Assembly (NCBI GenBank): GCA_038211475.1
Contig: JBBQVN010000004.1
Location: 9,912 to 73,911, forward strand
Reading direction: 5' to 3'
Length of the DNA stretch: 64,000 nt
Origin: JANYBT01 sp038211475
Lineage (GTDB): Bacteria; Acidobacteriota; Terriglobia; Terriglobales; Acidobacteriaceae
Shown: in pieces, positions 50,887 through 58,943 of the stretch
How positions within the stretch are numbered: position 1 is the first letter of the stretch
How the letters are laid out: each line of letters opens with the position of its first letter
Program-made: the position numbers and the translations under genes
The notes under the pieces: generated by a model
What the model was told of the DNA's origin: nothing
Seen by the model: the letters and a program-made list of their open reading frames with translations, nothing else
The model's database searches: none

Positions 50887-51699
50887 CTAGTCTACCCTAA
50901 CCAGAAATACTTCCCCCTCGGGCGTCTTAGTCTCACTTACTAACTGTCGGGCCCGCGCGCGGTCATCGCCCGCCACCCTTACCCTCACCCACCATCCCCC
51001 CGCCGGGCTTTCGAAGCTTTGCACTTTGGCGGAATGGTATCTGCGCGCCAGATGCCGCACCAGTTCGTCCGCGGTATCCTCTTCGGCAATCGATCCGATC
51101 TGCACCGTCCAGCGCCCGCCCGTATCCAGTGGCGCTGGCGCTTTCAACACTTCCAGCCGCACCGGCGCGATCCCCGCCCGGTACACATCAATCGCCTTGG
51201 CCGCCGCCATCGACAAATCCACAATCCTGCCCGGCACAAACGGTCCACGGTCGTTGATCCGCACCAGCGCCGAACGCCCGGTCTTGCTGTTTGTCACCCG
51301 CACAATCGAGCCCAGCGGCAGCGTCAAGTGCGCCGCCGTCATCGCGTTCATGTTATATACTTCGCCATTCGCCGCCTTGCGATTGTGATACGGCGGCCCA
51401 TACCAGCTCGCTGTCCCAGTTTCGACATAAATGGGTTTCGCGCCCGCAGGGATAGGTGCGTCGAGGTCAGCCGCATCTCTCTCAGCGCCAACACTTTTCG
51501 GTGGAGTGGTATCGGATTGCGTCCCCGCTTCGGTCTGAACCGACGGGATCGCAGGCGGCGACGGAGTTTTTACCCGCGCCTGCTTATGGCCGCCGCAGGC
51601 ACTCGCGAACGCGAGCAGCGCCACCACCAAACTCATAGGAATTCCGCGCATTAGTTCGCGCAACCGTTCGCCCACTAGACCGCGCACTAAGTGGCGCAT
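50887..51699 (-). CDS. rlpA: RlpA-like septal ring lytic transglycosylase/DPBB-SPOR lipoprotein
   Basis: 270 residues from the ATG at 51699, which overlaps the stop of the gene before it (TAATG). A start at 51651 or 51636 is also possible, since M-S-L-V-V-A-L-L-A-F-A-S-A-C-G-G is a lipoprotein signal with the lipid Cys 37 residues in. Next come a low-complexity linker, a double-psi beta barrel (G-T-A-S-W-Y-G, D-R-G-P-F-V-P-G-R-I-V-D-L-S), and a C-terminal SPOR domain that binds denuded glycan. RlpA cuts naked glycan strands at division. The first 20 codons are part of a 12-bp repeat. Confidence 0.88.
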   Translation of the reverse strand: MRHLVRGLVGERLRELMRGIPMSLVVALLAFASACGGHKQARVKTPSPPAIPSVQTEAGTQSDTTPPKSVGAERDAADLDAPIPAGAKPIYVETGTASWYGPPYHNRKAANGEVYNMNAMTAAHLTLPLGSIVRVTNSKTGRSALVRINDRGPFVPGRIVDLSMAAAKAIDVYRAGIAPVRLEVLKAPAPLDTGGRWTVQIGSIAEEDTADELVRHLARRYHSAKVQSFESPAGGWWVRVRVAGDDRARARQLVSETKTPEGEVFLVRVD

Positions 51700-51700
51700 T
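51641..51700 (-). repeat. Degenerate 12-bp tandem array at the rlpA start
   Basis: About five units of 12 bases of the form A-C-T-A-G-N-N-C-G-C-G-C run from 51641 to the end of the upstream gene and encode R-H-L-V-R-G-L-V-G-E-R-L-R-E-L-M. The upstream stop codon and the rlpA start lie in the last unit. Confidence 0.75.
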
Positions 51701-51923
51701 AGGTTTTCGGAGTGTGCTTCTCGATGGTGTCGGCCAAATCCTTCAGCTTGTCCGCCGCCACTCGCATGGCCTTGCTCGAGTTGTTGCGGATCGCCGGCAC
51801 TAACTCGTCGTTGAGGAACTTGATCAGCTCCGCCGACTCTTTCTCCACGGTTTCGGCCATGCCGGCCACCGATTTGTTCATGCGTGCAGACGCTTCGCCC
51901 ACCTTGCGGTTGAAGTCGTTCAT
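51699..51923 (-). CDS. Small helical protein upstream of rlpA
   Basis: 74 residues from the ATG at 51923, with an AAGGA site six bases upstream. Almost wholly helical and charged (N-D-F-N-R-K-V-G-E-A-S-A-R-M, then E-K-E-S-A-E-L-I-K-F-L, then A-A-D-K-L-K-D-L-A-D-T-I-E-K-H). No membrane segment, Cys or signal peptide. Its stop overlaps the rlpA start, so translation is likely coupled; a link to the envelope is inferred from this alone. Confidence 0.65.
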   Translation of the reverse strand: MNDFNRKVGEASARMNKSVAGMAETVEKESAELIKFLNDELVPAIRNNSSKAMRVAADKLKDLADTIEKHTPKT

Positions 51924-52053
51924 CAGGGTCCTTCCCGATAGCAAAAATGTAGTCCACTCAAATGCGGACACCAGGCACGCTCATTATGTCGCGCTCCCGC
52001 CTCGTGGTCAATTGGCGAGTCTGAGGCCGCCCGCTTCGGTACAATCCTGCTTC

Positions 52054-53064
52054 ATGCTGAAACTGCAGGCCAGCCCGCGCCCGACGATTTCCGCGCCGTC
52101 GGCCCAGCGTTCGTTCCAGCGGTCGCTCCAGCGCCGCCTGCTTGCCTGGTATGGCCTGCAGAAGCGCGACCTGCCCTGGCGCGCCGACCGCGATCCTTAC
52201 CGCGTGTGGCTTTCGGAAATCATGTTGCAACAGACGCGGGTGAATGCCGTGCTCGATCACTACCGCCGCTTTCTCAAACGCTTTCCTGACCTGCGCACTC
52301 TGGCCGCCGCCCGCGAGCCCTCGGTGCTGGCGGCGTGGAGCGGCCTTGGCTACTACCGCCGCGCCCGCATGTTGCACGCCGCCGCCAAACAAGTGGTCAG
52401 AGAATGCAGTGGACACTTCCCCTCCACCTCCGCTGAGCTCCGCAAACTTCCCGGCATCGGACTCTACACCGCCGCCGCCATTGCCAGCATCGCGTTCGGC
52501 GAGCCGGCCGCCGTGGTCGACGGCAACGTGCAACGCGTTCTCAATCGCTTGCTCGGCCGCAACCTCTCCGAGGATGAAGTCTGGGACGAGGCGCAACAGT
52601 TGCTTACTCGCTCCCGCCCCGGCGATTCCAATCAAGCCATGATGGAACTCGGCGCCACCGTGTGTACGCCCCGCCAGCCAACTTGCTCGCTCTGCCCGGT
52701 ACATGATTTCTGCGCCACCCAGGGCGAAGAGCCGCGCAGACTCACCGCACCGTCGCAGCGCAAACTTAATCTCCACTGCCTGGTCGACCTAAGCCAGCGA
52801 GGCCTGCTGCTGGTGCAGCGCTCCAAAGACGCCTCGCTCATGGCGGGCATGTGGGAATTGCCCGAAGTGGCCGGCTCGGCCTTGCCCATCGAGTTTCGCG
52901 TCCGCCACTCCATAACCGTCACGGACTACTTGGTGAGCGTGAGCATGGGAGACGTTCCGTCGGGCATCGCGGGGAAGCGCTTTCCGCCCTCACGGTTTGC
53001 CACCTTGCCGCTGACGGGACTGACCCGCAAGATTCTGAAACGCGCCGCTCTCTGGCAGGGGTAA
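52054..53064 (+). CDS. mutY: A/G-specific adenine glycosylase
   Basis: 336 residues from the ATG at 52054. Glu55 in L-S-E-I-M-L-Q-Q-T, the helix-hairpin-helix L-P-G-I-G-L-Y-T-A-A-A-I-A-S, catalytic Asp156 in V-V-D-G-N-V, and the [4Fe-4S] loop Cys204-x6-Cys211-x2-Cys214-x5-Cys220 are all intact. A short NUDIX-like C-terminal domain (W-E-L-P) recognises 8-oxoguanine. It removes A paired with 8-oxoG. The gene converges on the Cys/Met PLP enzyme across a structured gap. Confidence 0.95.
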   Translation: MLKLQASPRPTISAPSAQRSFQRSLQRRLLAWYGLQKRDLPWRADRDPYRVWLSEIMLQQTRVNAVLDHYRRFLKRFPDLRTLAAAREPSVLAAWSGLGYYRRARMLHAAAKQVVRECSGHFPSTSAELRKLPGIGLYTAAAIASIAFGEPAAVVDGNVQRVLNRLLGRNLSEDEVWDEAQQLLTRSRPGDSNQAMMELGATVCTPRQPTCSLCPVHDFCATQGEEPRRLTAPSQRKLNLHCLVDLSQRGLLLVQRSKDASLMAGMWELPEVAGSALPIEFRVRHSITVTDYLVSVSMGDVPSGIAGKRFPPSRFATLPLTGLTRKILKRAALWQG

Positions 53065-53405
53065 TTTGCCCCGCGCCCCCGAAAAAGCTCGTAACTCGTT
53101 GAAAATGTCTGTATGTTGTTGAAAACTATGAGGCGAGTGTTGGGGATTGCCCGGATTTTAAGTCGCTGGGGGAAAATCTGCTGGCAAATTGGATCACGGC
53201 GCTTAAGCAGAATGCCCCATAGCCTCGTTCTTAGGGCCCGTGGTGACACGCAAGCTCCCTGAGGCGACCCAGAGGTCATCCGGGCTACCGCCGGGCCTTA
53301 GAACGCTTCCTGCGAACATTATATGCAAATGTTTGCACATTCTTGATTTTCAACAATATCTCGCAAGTTTCCTCTTGCCCCAAATTACGGCCGGACTCTC
53401 TCATC
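53065..53405. other. 341-base gap between convergent genes with an imperfect inverted repeat
   Basis: No gene is supported here. Arms 53226-53240 and 53291-53305 (C-G-T-T-C-T-T-A-G-G-G-C-C-C-G and its near complement) could fold with a 50-base loop, and G-T-T-G-A-A-A-A-T near 53098 has a complementary A-T-T-T-T-C-A-A-C near 53347. It could be a structured RNA, a decayed element or a two-way terminator. Confidence 0.35.
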
Positions 53406-54524
53406 TCACCCTATCGCCTGCAGCAGGTCCTCCACCAGGTCGTCCGGATGTTCGAGACCGACCGAAACTCGCAACAGGTTGGCTGGTGTCTTCGATCCCT
53501 CGCCTTCGCTCGAGGCCCGATGCTCGAGCAGACTTTCGGTCCCACCCAGGCTCGTGGCGTTGGTGAAGAGCTTGACCCGCCTCGCAACGCGCACCGCGTC
53601 GTCATAACCTCCGCGTACCAGGAAAGACAGCATGCCGCCGAATGCGCTCATCTGCTGCGCGGCAATCTCGTGGCCCGGATGGTTGGCCAAGCCGGGATAG
53701 TAAACCGCATCGACCTTATTCGACTTCGATAACTCTTGCGCCACCAGCAATGCGTTGGCCGAGTGACGCTCCATGCGGCAGGGAAGTGACCGCAACCCGC
53801 GCAACACCAGCCACGACCCAAACGGAGACGCCACTGCTCCCAGCACTCTGCGGGTTTGAGACAACGACGGATACAGCGGCTCACGTTGCCTCAGCACCAG
53901 GCATCCTCCCTGCACGTCGCTGTGACCGCCACAGTATTTTGTCGTGGAGTGCAGCACCACGTCGGCACCCAGGGCGAGCGGTTGTTGCAGAATCGGCGTC
54001 GCAAACGTGTTATCCACCAGCACCTGCGCGCCCGCGGCGTGGGCAATCTGCGTGATGGCGGCAATGTCCGCAATCTTCATCAGCGGATTGGACGGCGTCT
54101 CCACCCAAACCAGTTTGGTATTCGGGCGCAGGGCATTACCGACCGCTTCCAGCGACCCCATATCCACGTTGCTGCTCTCTATACCCCACTTGGGCAGGAA
54201 GTCGCGGTTCAGATTGCGAAAGTCGATATACATATCGTCGGGGAAGATGACGTGCGAGCCTGGCGCCAGCGATTGCAGCACGGTCGCGCCCGCCCCCATC
54301 CCTGAAGCGAACACCAGCGCCGCTTCGCCCGCCTCGAGTTGTGCCATAGCCTCTTCGAGGCGCGACTGGGTGGGATTCTTCTCCCGAATGTAGGAGTAGC
54401 CATGGATGGATTCGCTGGCCGGCCCGTGCTCAAAGGTTGTCGAAAGATGGATGGGCGGTGCGATGGCGCCAGTCGAAGCGTCCACTTCCGCTCCCGCATG
54501 TACCGCGATGGTTTCCAGGCGCAT
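53406..54524 (-). CDS. Cys/Met-metabolism PLP enzyme (cystathionine gamma-synthase-like)
   Basis: 372 residues from the ATG at 54524, nine bases after AAAGGA. The fold-type I signature is clear: P-P-I-H-L-S-T-T-F, Y-S-Y-I-R-E-K-N-P-T, F-A-S-G-M-G-A, V-E-T-P-S-N-P, V-D-N-T-F-A-T-P, and the PLP lysine Lys196 in S-T-T-K-Y-C-G-G-H-S-D. The active site fits cystathionine gamma-synthase, gamma-lyase or methionine gamma-lyase; sequence alone does not decide. The Ile-Arg-Glu-Lys stretch where many have T-R-x-x-N-P is a little unusual. No met gene is adjacent. Confidence 0.92.
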   Translation of the reverse strand: MRLETIAVHAGAEVDASTGAIAPPIHLSTTFEHGPASESIHGYSYIREKNPTQSRLEEAMAQLEAGEAALVFASGMGAGATVLQSLAPGSHVIFPDDMYIDFRNLNRDFLPKWGIESSNVDMGSLEAVGNALRPNTKLVWVETPSNPLMKIADIAAITQIAHAAGAQVLVDNTFATPILQQPLALGADVVLHSTTKYCGGHSDVQGGCLVLRQREPLYPSLSQTRRVLGAVASPFGSWLVLRGLRSLPCRMERHSANALLVAQELSKSNKVDAVYYPGLANHPGHEIAAQQMSAFGGMLSFLVRGGYDDAVRVARRVKLFTNATSLGGTESLLEHRASSEGEGSKTPANLLRVSVGLEHPDDLVEDLLQAIG

Positions 54525-54534
54525 GGTTGAATTC

Positions 54535-54597
54535 CTTTGTTGATTTTCTGAAGTTCCCGAGTTGAAGTTCCCGAGTTGAAGTTCAGCGTTGAAATTT
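54535..54597. repeat. 14-bp tandem array in the leader of the Cys/Met PLP gene
   Basis: Three to four units of the form T-T-G-A-A-G-T-T-C-C-C-G-A-G, starting about 11 bases upstream of the start codon on the minus strand. Confidence 0.75.
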
Positions 54598-54704
54598 TGG
54601 AGGAGCGCAAGCTCCGGCAATCCTGACAAATCTTAGACCATGCCGCCCCTGCGCCCAAACTCCCCTTGGTTTCATCTAAATATTTTTTGGAGGATCTGGA
54701 CGCC

Positions 54705-55202
54705 ATGTCTGCTCTCATCGCCGGAAAAAAGGCTCCCGACTTTACGCTGCAAACCACTGACGAGAAACCCTTTGCTCTTAAAGCCGCTCTGACGAGTGGG
54801 CCCGTGGTGCTGGCCTTCTACAAAGTGTCGTGCCCGGTATGCCAATACACGCTGCCATTCGTTGAGCGGCTGCACCAAGCCTATGGAAAGCAGTAGGTCA
54901 CGGTTGTCGGAGTTTCGCAAAACGATACTCGCGACACTCTTGCCTTCGCCAAAGAATACGGCCTCACCTTTCCTCAATTGCTCGATGACCCCAGCACCTA
55001 TGCGGTGTCGAACGCTTATGGCTTGACCAATGTCCCGACGTTGTTCTTGGTGGCGCAGGATGGCGAGATCGAAGTGAGTAGCGAGGGTTGGCACAAGGGC
55101 GAGTTTGAGGAAATAAATCGCCGGATGGCTACGGCGGGGGCGATTGCTCCAGCGTCAATGTTTCGTCCCGGCGAAGACGTTCGCGACTTTCGTTCTGGTT
55201 GA
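54705..55202 (+). pseudogene. Redoxin/peroxiredoxin-like gene interrupted by an in-frame amber codon
   Basis: The frame starts at 54705 after GGAGGATC and reads S-A-L-I-A-G-K-K-A-P-D-F, with the redox motif S-C-P-V-C-Q-Y (two Cys, C-x2-C). At 54894-54896 a TAG follows Y-G-K-Q, and the same frame goes on without another stop: V-T-V-V-G-V-S-Q-N, F-P-Q-L-L-D-D, N-V-P-T-L-F-L-V, to 55202. The two halves together (165 residues) make a complete AhpC/TSA-TlpA-like domain. One base change would restore it, so this is a recent nonsense mutation, a sequencing error or a read-through site. Confidence 0.8.
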
Positions 55203-55291
55203 AGCTCCAAAAACTGAACCCGCGGTCGCGGGAACTCTCGTACAATCAAAGGGTTAGGCATTCATCCAAAAGTATTCAGGAGCCTGCCCTC

Positions 55292-56962
55292 ATGTTGCGA
55301 ACTCTGTTGATTCTCTGCTTCGTCCCTCTCTGTGGGCTGGTGATTGCCCAGGAGCACCACATGACGTTTTTGCGCGCTACCGCCGATTCCAAAGCTGCCA
55401 TGAATAAGATTGACCCCGAGCGCATCCGGCAGCACGTCCGCTTTCTTTCCCACGATCTGCTGGAAGGCCGGGGCACCGGCCAACGCGGCGGTGACATTGC
55501 CGCGGAATATATTGGCACGCAGTTCGCACTCTATGGATTGAAGCCCATGGGCGACAGCGGGTCGTACGTGCAGAAAGTTCCGATGGTTGGCATCACCCCC
55601 GGCGCCGACACGACTTTCTCGCTTGTCCCCGCGTCGGGCGCGGCGATGACCCTGAAGCCGCTTGAGGATTATGTCGCTTACGACCAGACGCAGCGAGCTT
55701 CGTCTGACATTGACGCGCCCATCGTGTTCGTTGGCTACGGCATTGAAGCGCCGGAGTACCAATGGAACGACTACAAGGGCGTCGACGTGAAGGGCAAGGT
55801 GCTGCTGATGCTGGTGAACGAGCCCCCCTCTGACGATCCGAAATTTTTCAAAGGCAAGGCGCTAACCTTCTACGGGCGTTGGGTTTACAAGTACGAAGAG
55901 GCTGCGCGCAAAGGCGCGATCGGGGTTATTTTGATTCACAAGACCGACATGGCCAGCTATCCCTGGGAGGTGGTGCGCAATTCGAACTCAGGCGAGAAGT
56001 CGTTCCTGAATCTCGACGGCGGTCCTACGTTGCAGGCAGCCTCATGGGTCCAGTTGGCGGTGGCACAGAAGTTGGCGGCCAGCGCGGGACAGGACCTCGA
56101 CCAACTGATGGCCAAAGCCCGCTCGCGTGATTTCATGCCGGTGGATATGCATGCGCGGCTGAAAGCGCACATGACGAGCAAAGTGCGTCCCTTCGCGTCA
56201 AACAACGTCATTGCCATGGTGCCCGGCTCGGACTCGAAGCTCAAAGACGAGGCGGTAATGTACACGGCGCACTACGACCATCTAGGAATTCGTCCGGAGC
56301 AGTCCGGCGACAACATTTACAACGGCGCCGATGACAACGCAACGGGTTGCGCCATCCTGATGGAAATCGCGCGCGCTTATAGCGAAGCCAAGCCGCGTCC
56401 GGCGCGCTCCATGCTGTTTGTTTCGGTGACGGCGGAAGAGCAGGGTCTGCTTGGGTCGGAATATCTGGGCAAGCATCCGCCGATTGCGGCGAGCAAGATC
56501 GTGCTCGACTTGAATTACGACGATGTGAAACCGTTGGGGACGCCGGAAGAAGTGGAAGTGTCAGGCGCGGAGCGGATGAGCTTCTATTCGACGGTGGAAG
56601 CCATGGCCAAGGAGTTCAAGCTGGCGATCCGTCCGGACGCGCGTCCCGAGGCAGGCCATTACTATCGCAGCGACCACTTCAGCCTGGCGCGGGTGGGCAT
56701 TCCAGCATTCTCTATCAACGAGGGCATGAAGTTTGCGGGACACGACGAAGCCTGGGGGATGGCGCAGAACGCGGAATATACCGAGAAGCACTATCACCAG
56801 CCCAGCGACGAATATCACGCGGAGATGGACTTCACTGGCGACGCAGTGATGGCGCGTTTTGGCTATGCGCTGGGATGGGAAGCCGCCAGCCAACCCAATC
56901 CGGTGCAGTGGGAAAAGGGCGATGAGGTCGAAAAAGCGCGGATCGCGAGCGTAGGCAAGTAG
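55292..56962 (+). CDS. Secreted M28-family zinc aminopeptidase
   Basis: 556 residues from the ATG at 55292 with AGGAG upstream and a signal peptide cut after V-I-A-Q (residue 20). A PA domain (about 130-250; F-V-G-Y-G-I-E-A-P) is inserted before the M28 core. Zinc ligands and catalytic residues: His327 in T-A-H-Y-D-H-L-G, Asp347/348 in N-G-A-D-D-N-A-T-G, Glu382/383 in T-A-E-E-Q-G-L-L-G-S, an Asp in D-L-N-Y-D-D and a late His in Y-H-Q-P-S-D-E-Y. Likely periplasmic or secreted; it removes amino acids from peptides. Confidence 0.93.
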   Translation: MLRTLLILCFVPLCGLVIAQEHHMTFLRATADSKAAMNKIDPERIRQHVRFLSHDLLEGRGTGQRGGDIAAEYIGTQFALYGLKPMGDSGSYVQKVPMVGITPGADTTFSLVPASGAAMTLKPLEDYVAYDQTQRASSDIDAPIVFVGYGIEAPEYQWNDYKGVDVKGKVLLMLVNEPPSDDPKFFKGKALTFYGRWVYKYEEAARKGAIGVILIHKTDMASYPWEVVRNSNSGEKSFLNLDGGPTLQAASWVQLAVAQKLAASAGQDLDQLMAKARSRDFMPVDMHARLKAHMTSKVRPFASNNVIAMVPGSDSKLKDEAVMYTAHYDHLGIRPEQSGDNIYNGADDNATGCAILMEIARAYSEAKPRPARSMLFVSVTAEEQGLLGSEYLGKHPPIAASKIVLDLNYDDVKPLGTPEEVEVSGAERMSFYSTVEAMAKEFKLAIRPDARPEAGHYYRSDHFSLARVGIPAFSINEGMKFAGHDEAWGMAQNAEYTEKHYHQPSDEYHAEMDFTGDAVMARFGYALGWEAASQPNPVQWEKGDEVEKARIASVGK

Positions 56963-57076
56963 GGCCCCGGAGAGCTGGGAGCGAGGAGTCTACAAACCTT
57001 GTCTTGACTTATGACGCGGCGGGTCCAAAAATACGGTGGCCATATAGTCCCGGGGAGATATGCGCTGATAAGGCGC

Positions 57077-57143
57077 GGAACCAAGGTGGCCGAACCAAGG
57101 TGGCCTGAACCAAGGTGGCCGGCAAGGTGGCCTGAACCAAGGT
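57077..57143. repeat. 12-15-bp tandem array after the M28 gene
   Basis: Five units of the form G-A-A-C-C-A-A-G-G-T-G-G-C-C-T in a row within the 544-base gap 56963-57506. The array ends 11 bases before a small ORF at 57154. Confidence 0.85.
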
Positions 57144-57153
57144 CGAGGTTTTT

Positions 57154-57261
57154 ATGACTGAAGAAGAACCGGATTTTGTAAGTGAAGAAGAAGCACCGGG
57201 CCGAACGGCGTCTGCCACCCCAGCGACATCCCGTGCGACCACATTCGTTTGCGAGCTGTGA
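57154..57261 (+). CDS. Possible 35-residue acidic ORF (weak)
   Basis: M-T-E-E-E-P-D-F-V-S-E-E-E-A-P then a Thr/Ala-rich end. A second open frame in another phase (57186-57365) has no ATG but encodes V-C-H-P-S-D-I-P-C-D-H and E-C-P-D-C-H-D-V-F-D-V-G-D-V, a zinc-ribbon-like pattern. The two could be parts of one small protein gene broken by a frameshift, or chance. No other gene is visible in the gap. Confidence 0.25.
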   Translation: MTEEEPDFVSEEEAPGRTASATPATSRATTFVCEL

Positions 57262-57506
57262 TTCATGACTCAACCGGGACACTGTTGGAGTGCCCGGACT
57301 GCCACGACGTTTTTGATGTGGGCGACGTCGACGATATGAGGCGAATACAGCCTCCCAAGCCGTAAGGGGGAGGTTGGCGCGTCCGTTATTGAGGACGCCG
57401 GGCGGACGACAGAAGTGCATGGGGGAACGGAAGGGAAGGGATGATTACCGCTTCCTGAATGTGCAGGGTTGACTGCATTACAAGAAGCGGCATCAGTAGT
57501 CAAGAC

Positions 57507-58244
57507 TTATTTCTGGTCTTCGTCTTTGGCGTCTGCCTTCTTGCCCTGGACTACGGCTTGAGACTTTGCCTCGCGAATTTCCCTAAGGAACAGTTGGGCT
57601 GCGGAGGGAGCCGGCACTTTACCCAGCAGCAACGCCTCCGTGGTCACGTGGCGTCCGTACATGGCGTGCCGGGAGTCACTGTCCTGGCGAATCGATGCAC
57701 CTTCGAGCGTCAGGCCAGCGAATGCACCCTTGGCGCGGGAGTAGGTCAGGATCTCGGTATCCAGTTTCCAATCCGTACCTGCCGAGGCATGCCGTCCTAC
57801 TGGACCTGCGGACGCGGAAGCATCCGCTCCAAGTTGAAAATTACTCGAGAGCAGCTTCTGCATCCCTTTTTCATTCTGAACGATCATGACCAGGTCGATC
57901 GCTTCGACGCCGATCTGAAGACCCCAGCTACCGCCGGAAATCGTGATGAAAGCCGGGGCACTCCAGCCGTCGGCAGTACGGCAAGTGGCGACGCCTTTGC
58001 CCGCTTTGGCGCCGAAGATAAAGCCGCCTTTAACCATGTGCGGAATAACGGCGACGCATTTTGCGTGCTCCAGCACTTCTTCGGGGATTCCGCTGTCAGG
58101 AGCACTCATAATTTCGTGGATGACTTTGGTCGCGTTGTCGAGTCGGTCGGTAGCATCTTGCTTCGCCGAATCTGCCCAGCTCAAAGTGCCAAGAATCAAC
58201 ATTGCAATTAAAAACATTAGTTTTTTCATCGAGATTGCCTTCAT
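57507..58244 (-). CDS. SYLF/Ysc84-domain lipid-binding protein
   Basis: 245 residues from the ATG at 58244, eight bases after GAGG; a second Met five codons on is also possible. A signal peptide (M-F-L-I-A-M-L-I-L-G-T-L-S-W-A) is followed by the SYLF domain: A-K-C-V-A-V-I-P, K-G-G-F-I-F-G-A-K-A-G-K-G-V, S-G-G-S-W-G-L-Q-I-G and Y-S-R-A-K-G-A-F-A-G-L-T-L-E-G. SYLF domains bind phosphoinositides in eukaryotes; the bacterial role is unknown. The C-terminus is Lys/Asp-rich. It is divergent from csbD across 389 bases in which I see only a TATAAC near 58570. Confidence 0.9.
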   Translation of the reverse strand: MKAISMKKLMFLIAMLILGTLSWADSAKQDATDRLDNATKVIHEIMSAPDSGIPEEVLEHAKCVAVIPHMVKGGFIFGAKAGKGVATCRTADGWSAPAFITISGGSWGLQIGVEAIDLVMIVQNEKGMQKLLSSNFQLGADASASAGPVGRHASAGTDWKLDTEILTYSRAKGAFAGLTLEGASIRQDSDSRHAMYGRHVTTEALLLGKVPAPSAAQLFLREIREAKSQAVVQGKKADAKDEDQK

Positions 58245-58633
58245 TTCTATCGCCTCTTCGCCGCTTCTCTGGATTGGTAAATCTGTCCGCTTGCACACCA
58301 ACGCTGCGCAGACATGCCAGCGCATCGGGCGACCTCCAACCCTACCAATCGGAATTCCGGAGGTCTGAGCAATAGTGCTCATTCCGTCACGAGGATTTGT
58401 CAGCCACACGGTCGCGAAGAAGTGCCGACCGCCCTGTAGGCGAGAGGTAAAGGAAGTTCGGTGCAAACGCGCGCTCCAAATGACGCGCACCTTTCCCGTT
58501 TTGGGACGGAGCAAGGTCCAATCCACACGAGTTGGTCAATTCTGCTCAGACCGTGAAAAACCTCGGCTTTATAACGGAGAGCGAGTACCTTAGAAGGCCG
58601 CTATCCGTACTTTATGAGGACGAAGGAGAAAAT

Positions 58634-58846
58634 ATGAAAACCAGCACAGAAGACAAGATCAAGGGCGGGTTCCACGAAGTGAAGGGAAGCATCAAGGAGC
58701 AGGTGGGAAAGATTACGAACGACCGCGACTTGAAAGCCGAAGGGAAAACCGAAAAGAAGGCTGGCAAAGTTCAACAGCGGATAGGCGAGGCCAAAGAAGC
58801 GGTTGTTGAGTTGAAAGAAAAGCTGAAAGAAGTAAAGGCTGGATAG
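58634..58846 (+). CDS. CsbD-family stress protein
   Basis: 70 residues with AAGGAG just upstream. It matches the CsbD family: E-D-K-I-K-G-G-F-H-E-V-K-G-S-I-K-E-Q-V-G-K, D-L-K-A-E-G-K-T-E-K-K-A-G-K-V-Q. Highly charged and helical, with no Cys. CsbD genes are induced by general stress in several phyla; the molecular role is not known. A strong hairpin follows. Confidence 0.92.
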   Translation: MKTSTEDKIKGGFHEVKGSIKEQVGKITNDRDLKAEGKTEKKAGKVQQRIGEAKEAVVELKEKLKEVKAG

Positions 58847-58875
58847 GCGCTCCGCCAATTACTGCAAGTGGACGA

Positions 58876-58905
58876 CCGGCGCCGTCTTCGGGGTGACGGC
58901 GCCGG
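58876..58905. terminator. GC-rich hairpin between convergent csbD and FG-GAP genes
   Basis: A perfect 11-base stem (CCGGCGCCGTC / GACGGCGCCGG) with an eight-base loop, 30 bases after the csbD stop and 38 bases before the stop of the convergent gene. No T run on either side, so it may stop transcription only weakly or protect 3' ends. Confidence 0.55.
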
Positions 58906-58943
58906 GGTGTCATAGGTTTTGACCATCCACTCGGCGTCGAGCG

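Noticed and set aside
53226..53305. tRNA or 6S-like RNA gene
   Set aside because: The arms are imperfect and no anticodon or T-loop pattern fits; kept only as a structured gap.
54894..54896. Pyrrolysine codon
   Set aside because: UAG is used as a normal stop elsewhere in the window (for example the GT21 gene at 3671-3673 and the HoxU-like gene at 34569-34571), no pyl genes are visible, and the redoxin family has no Pyl.
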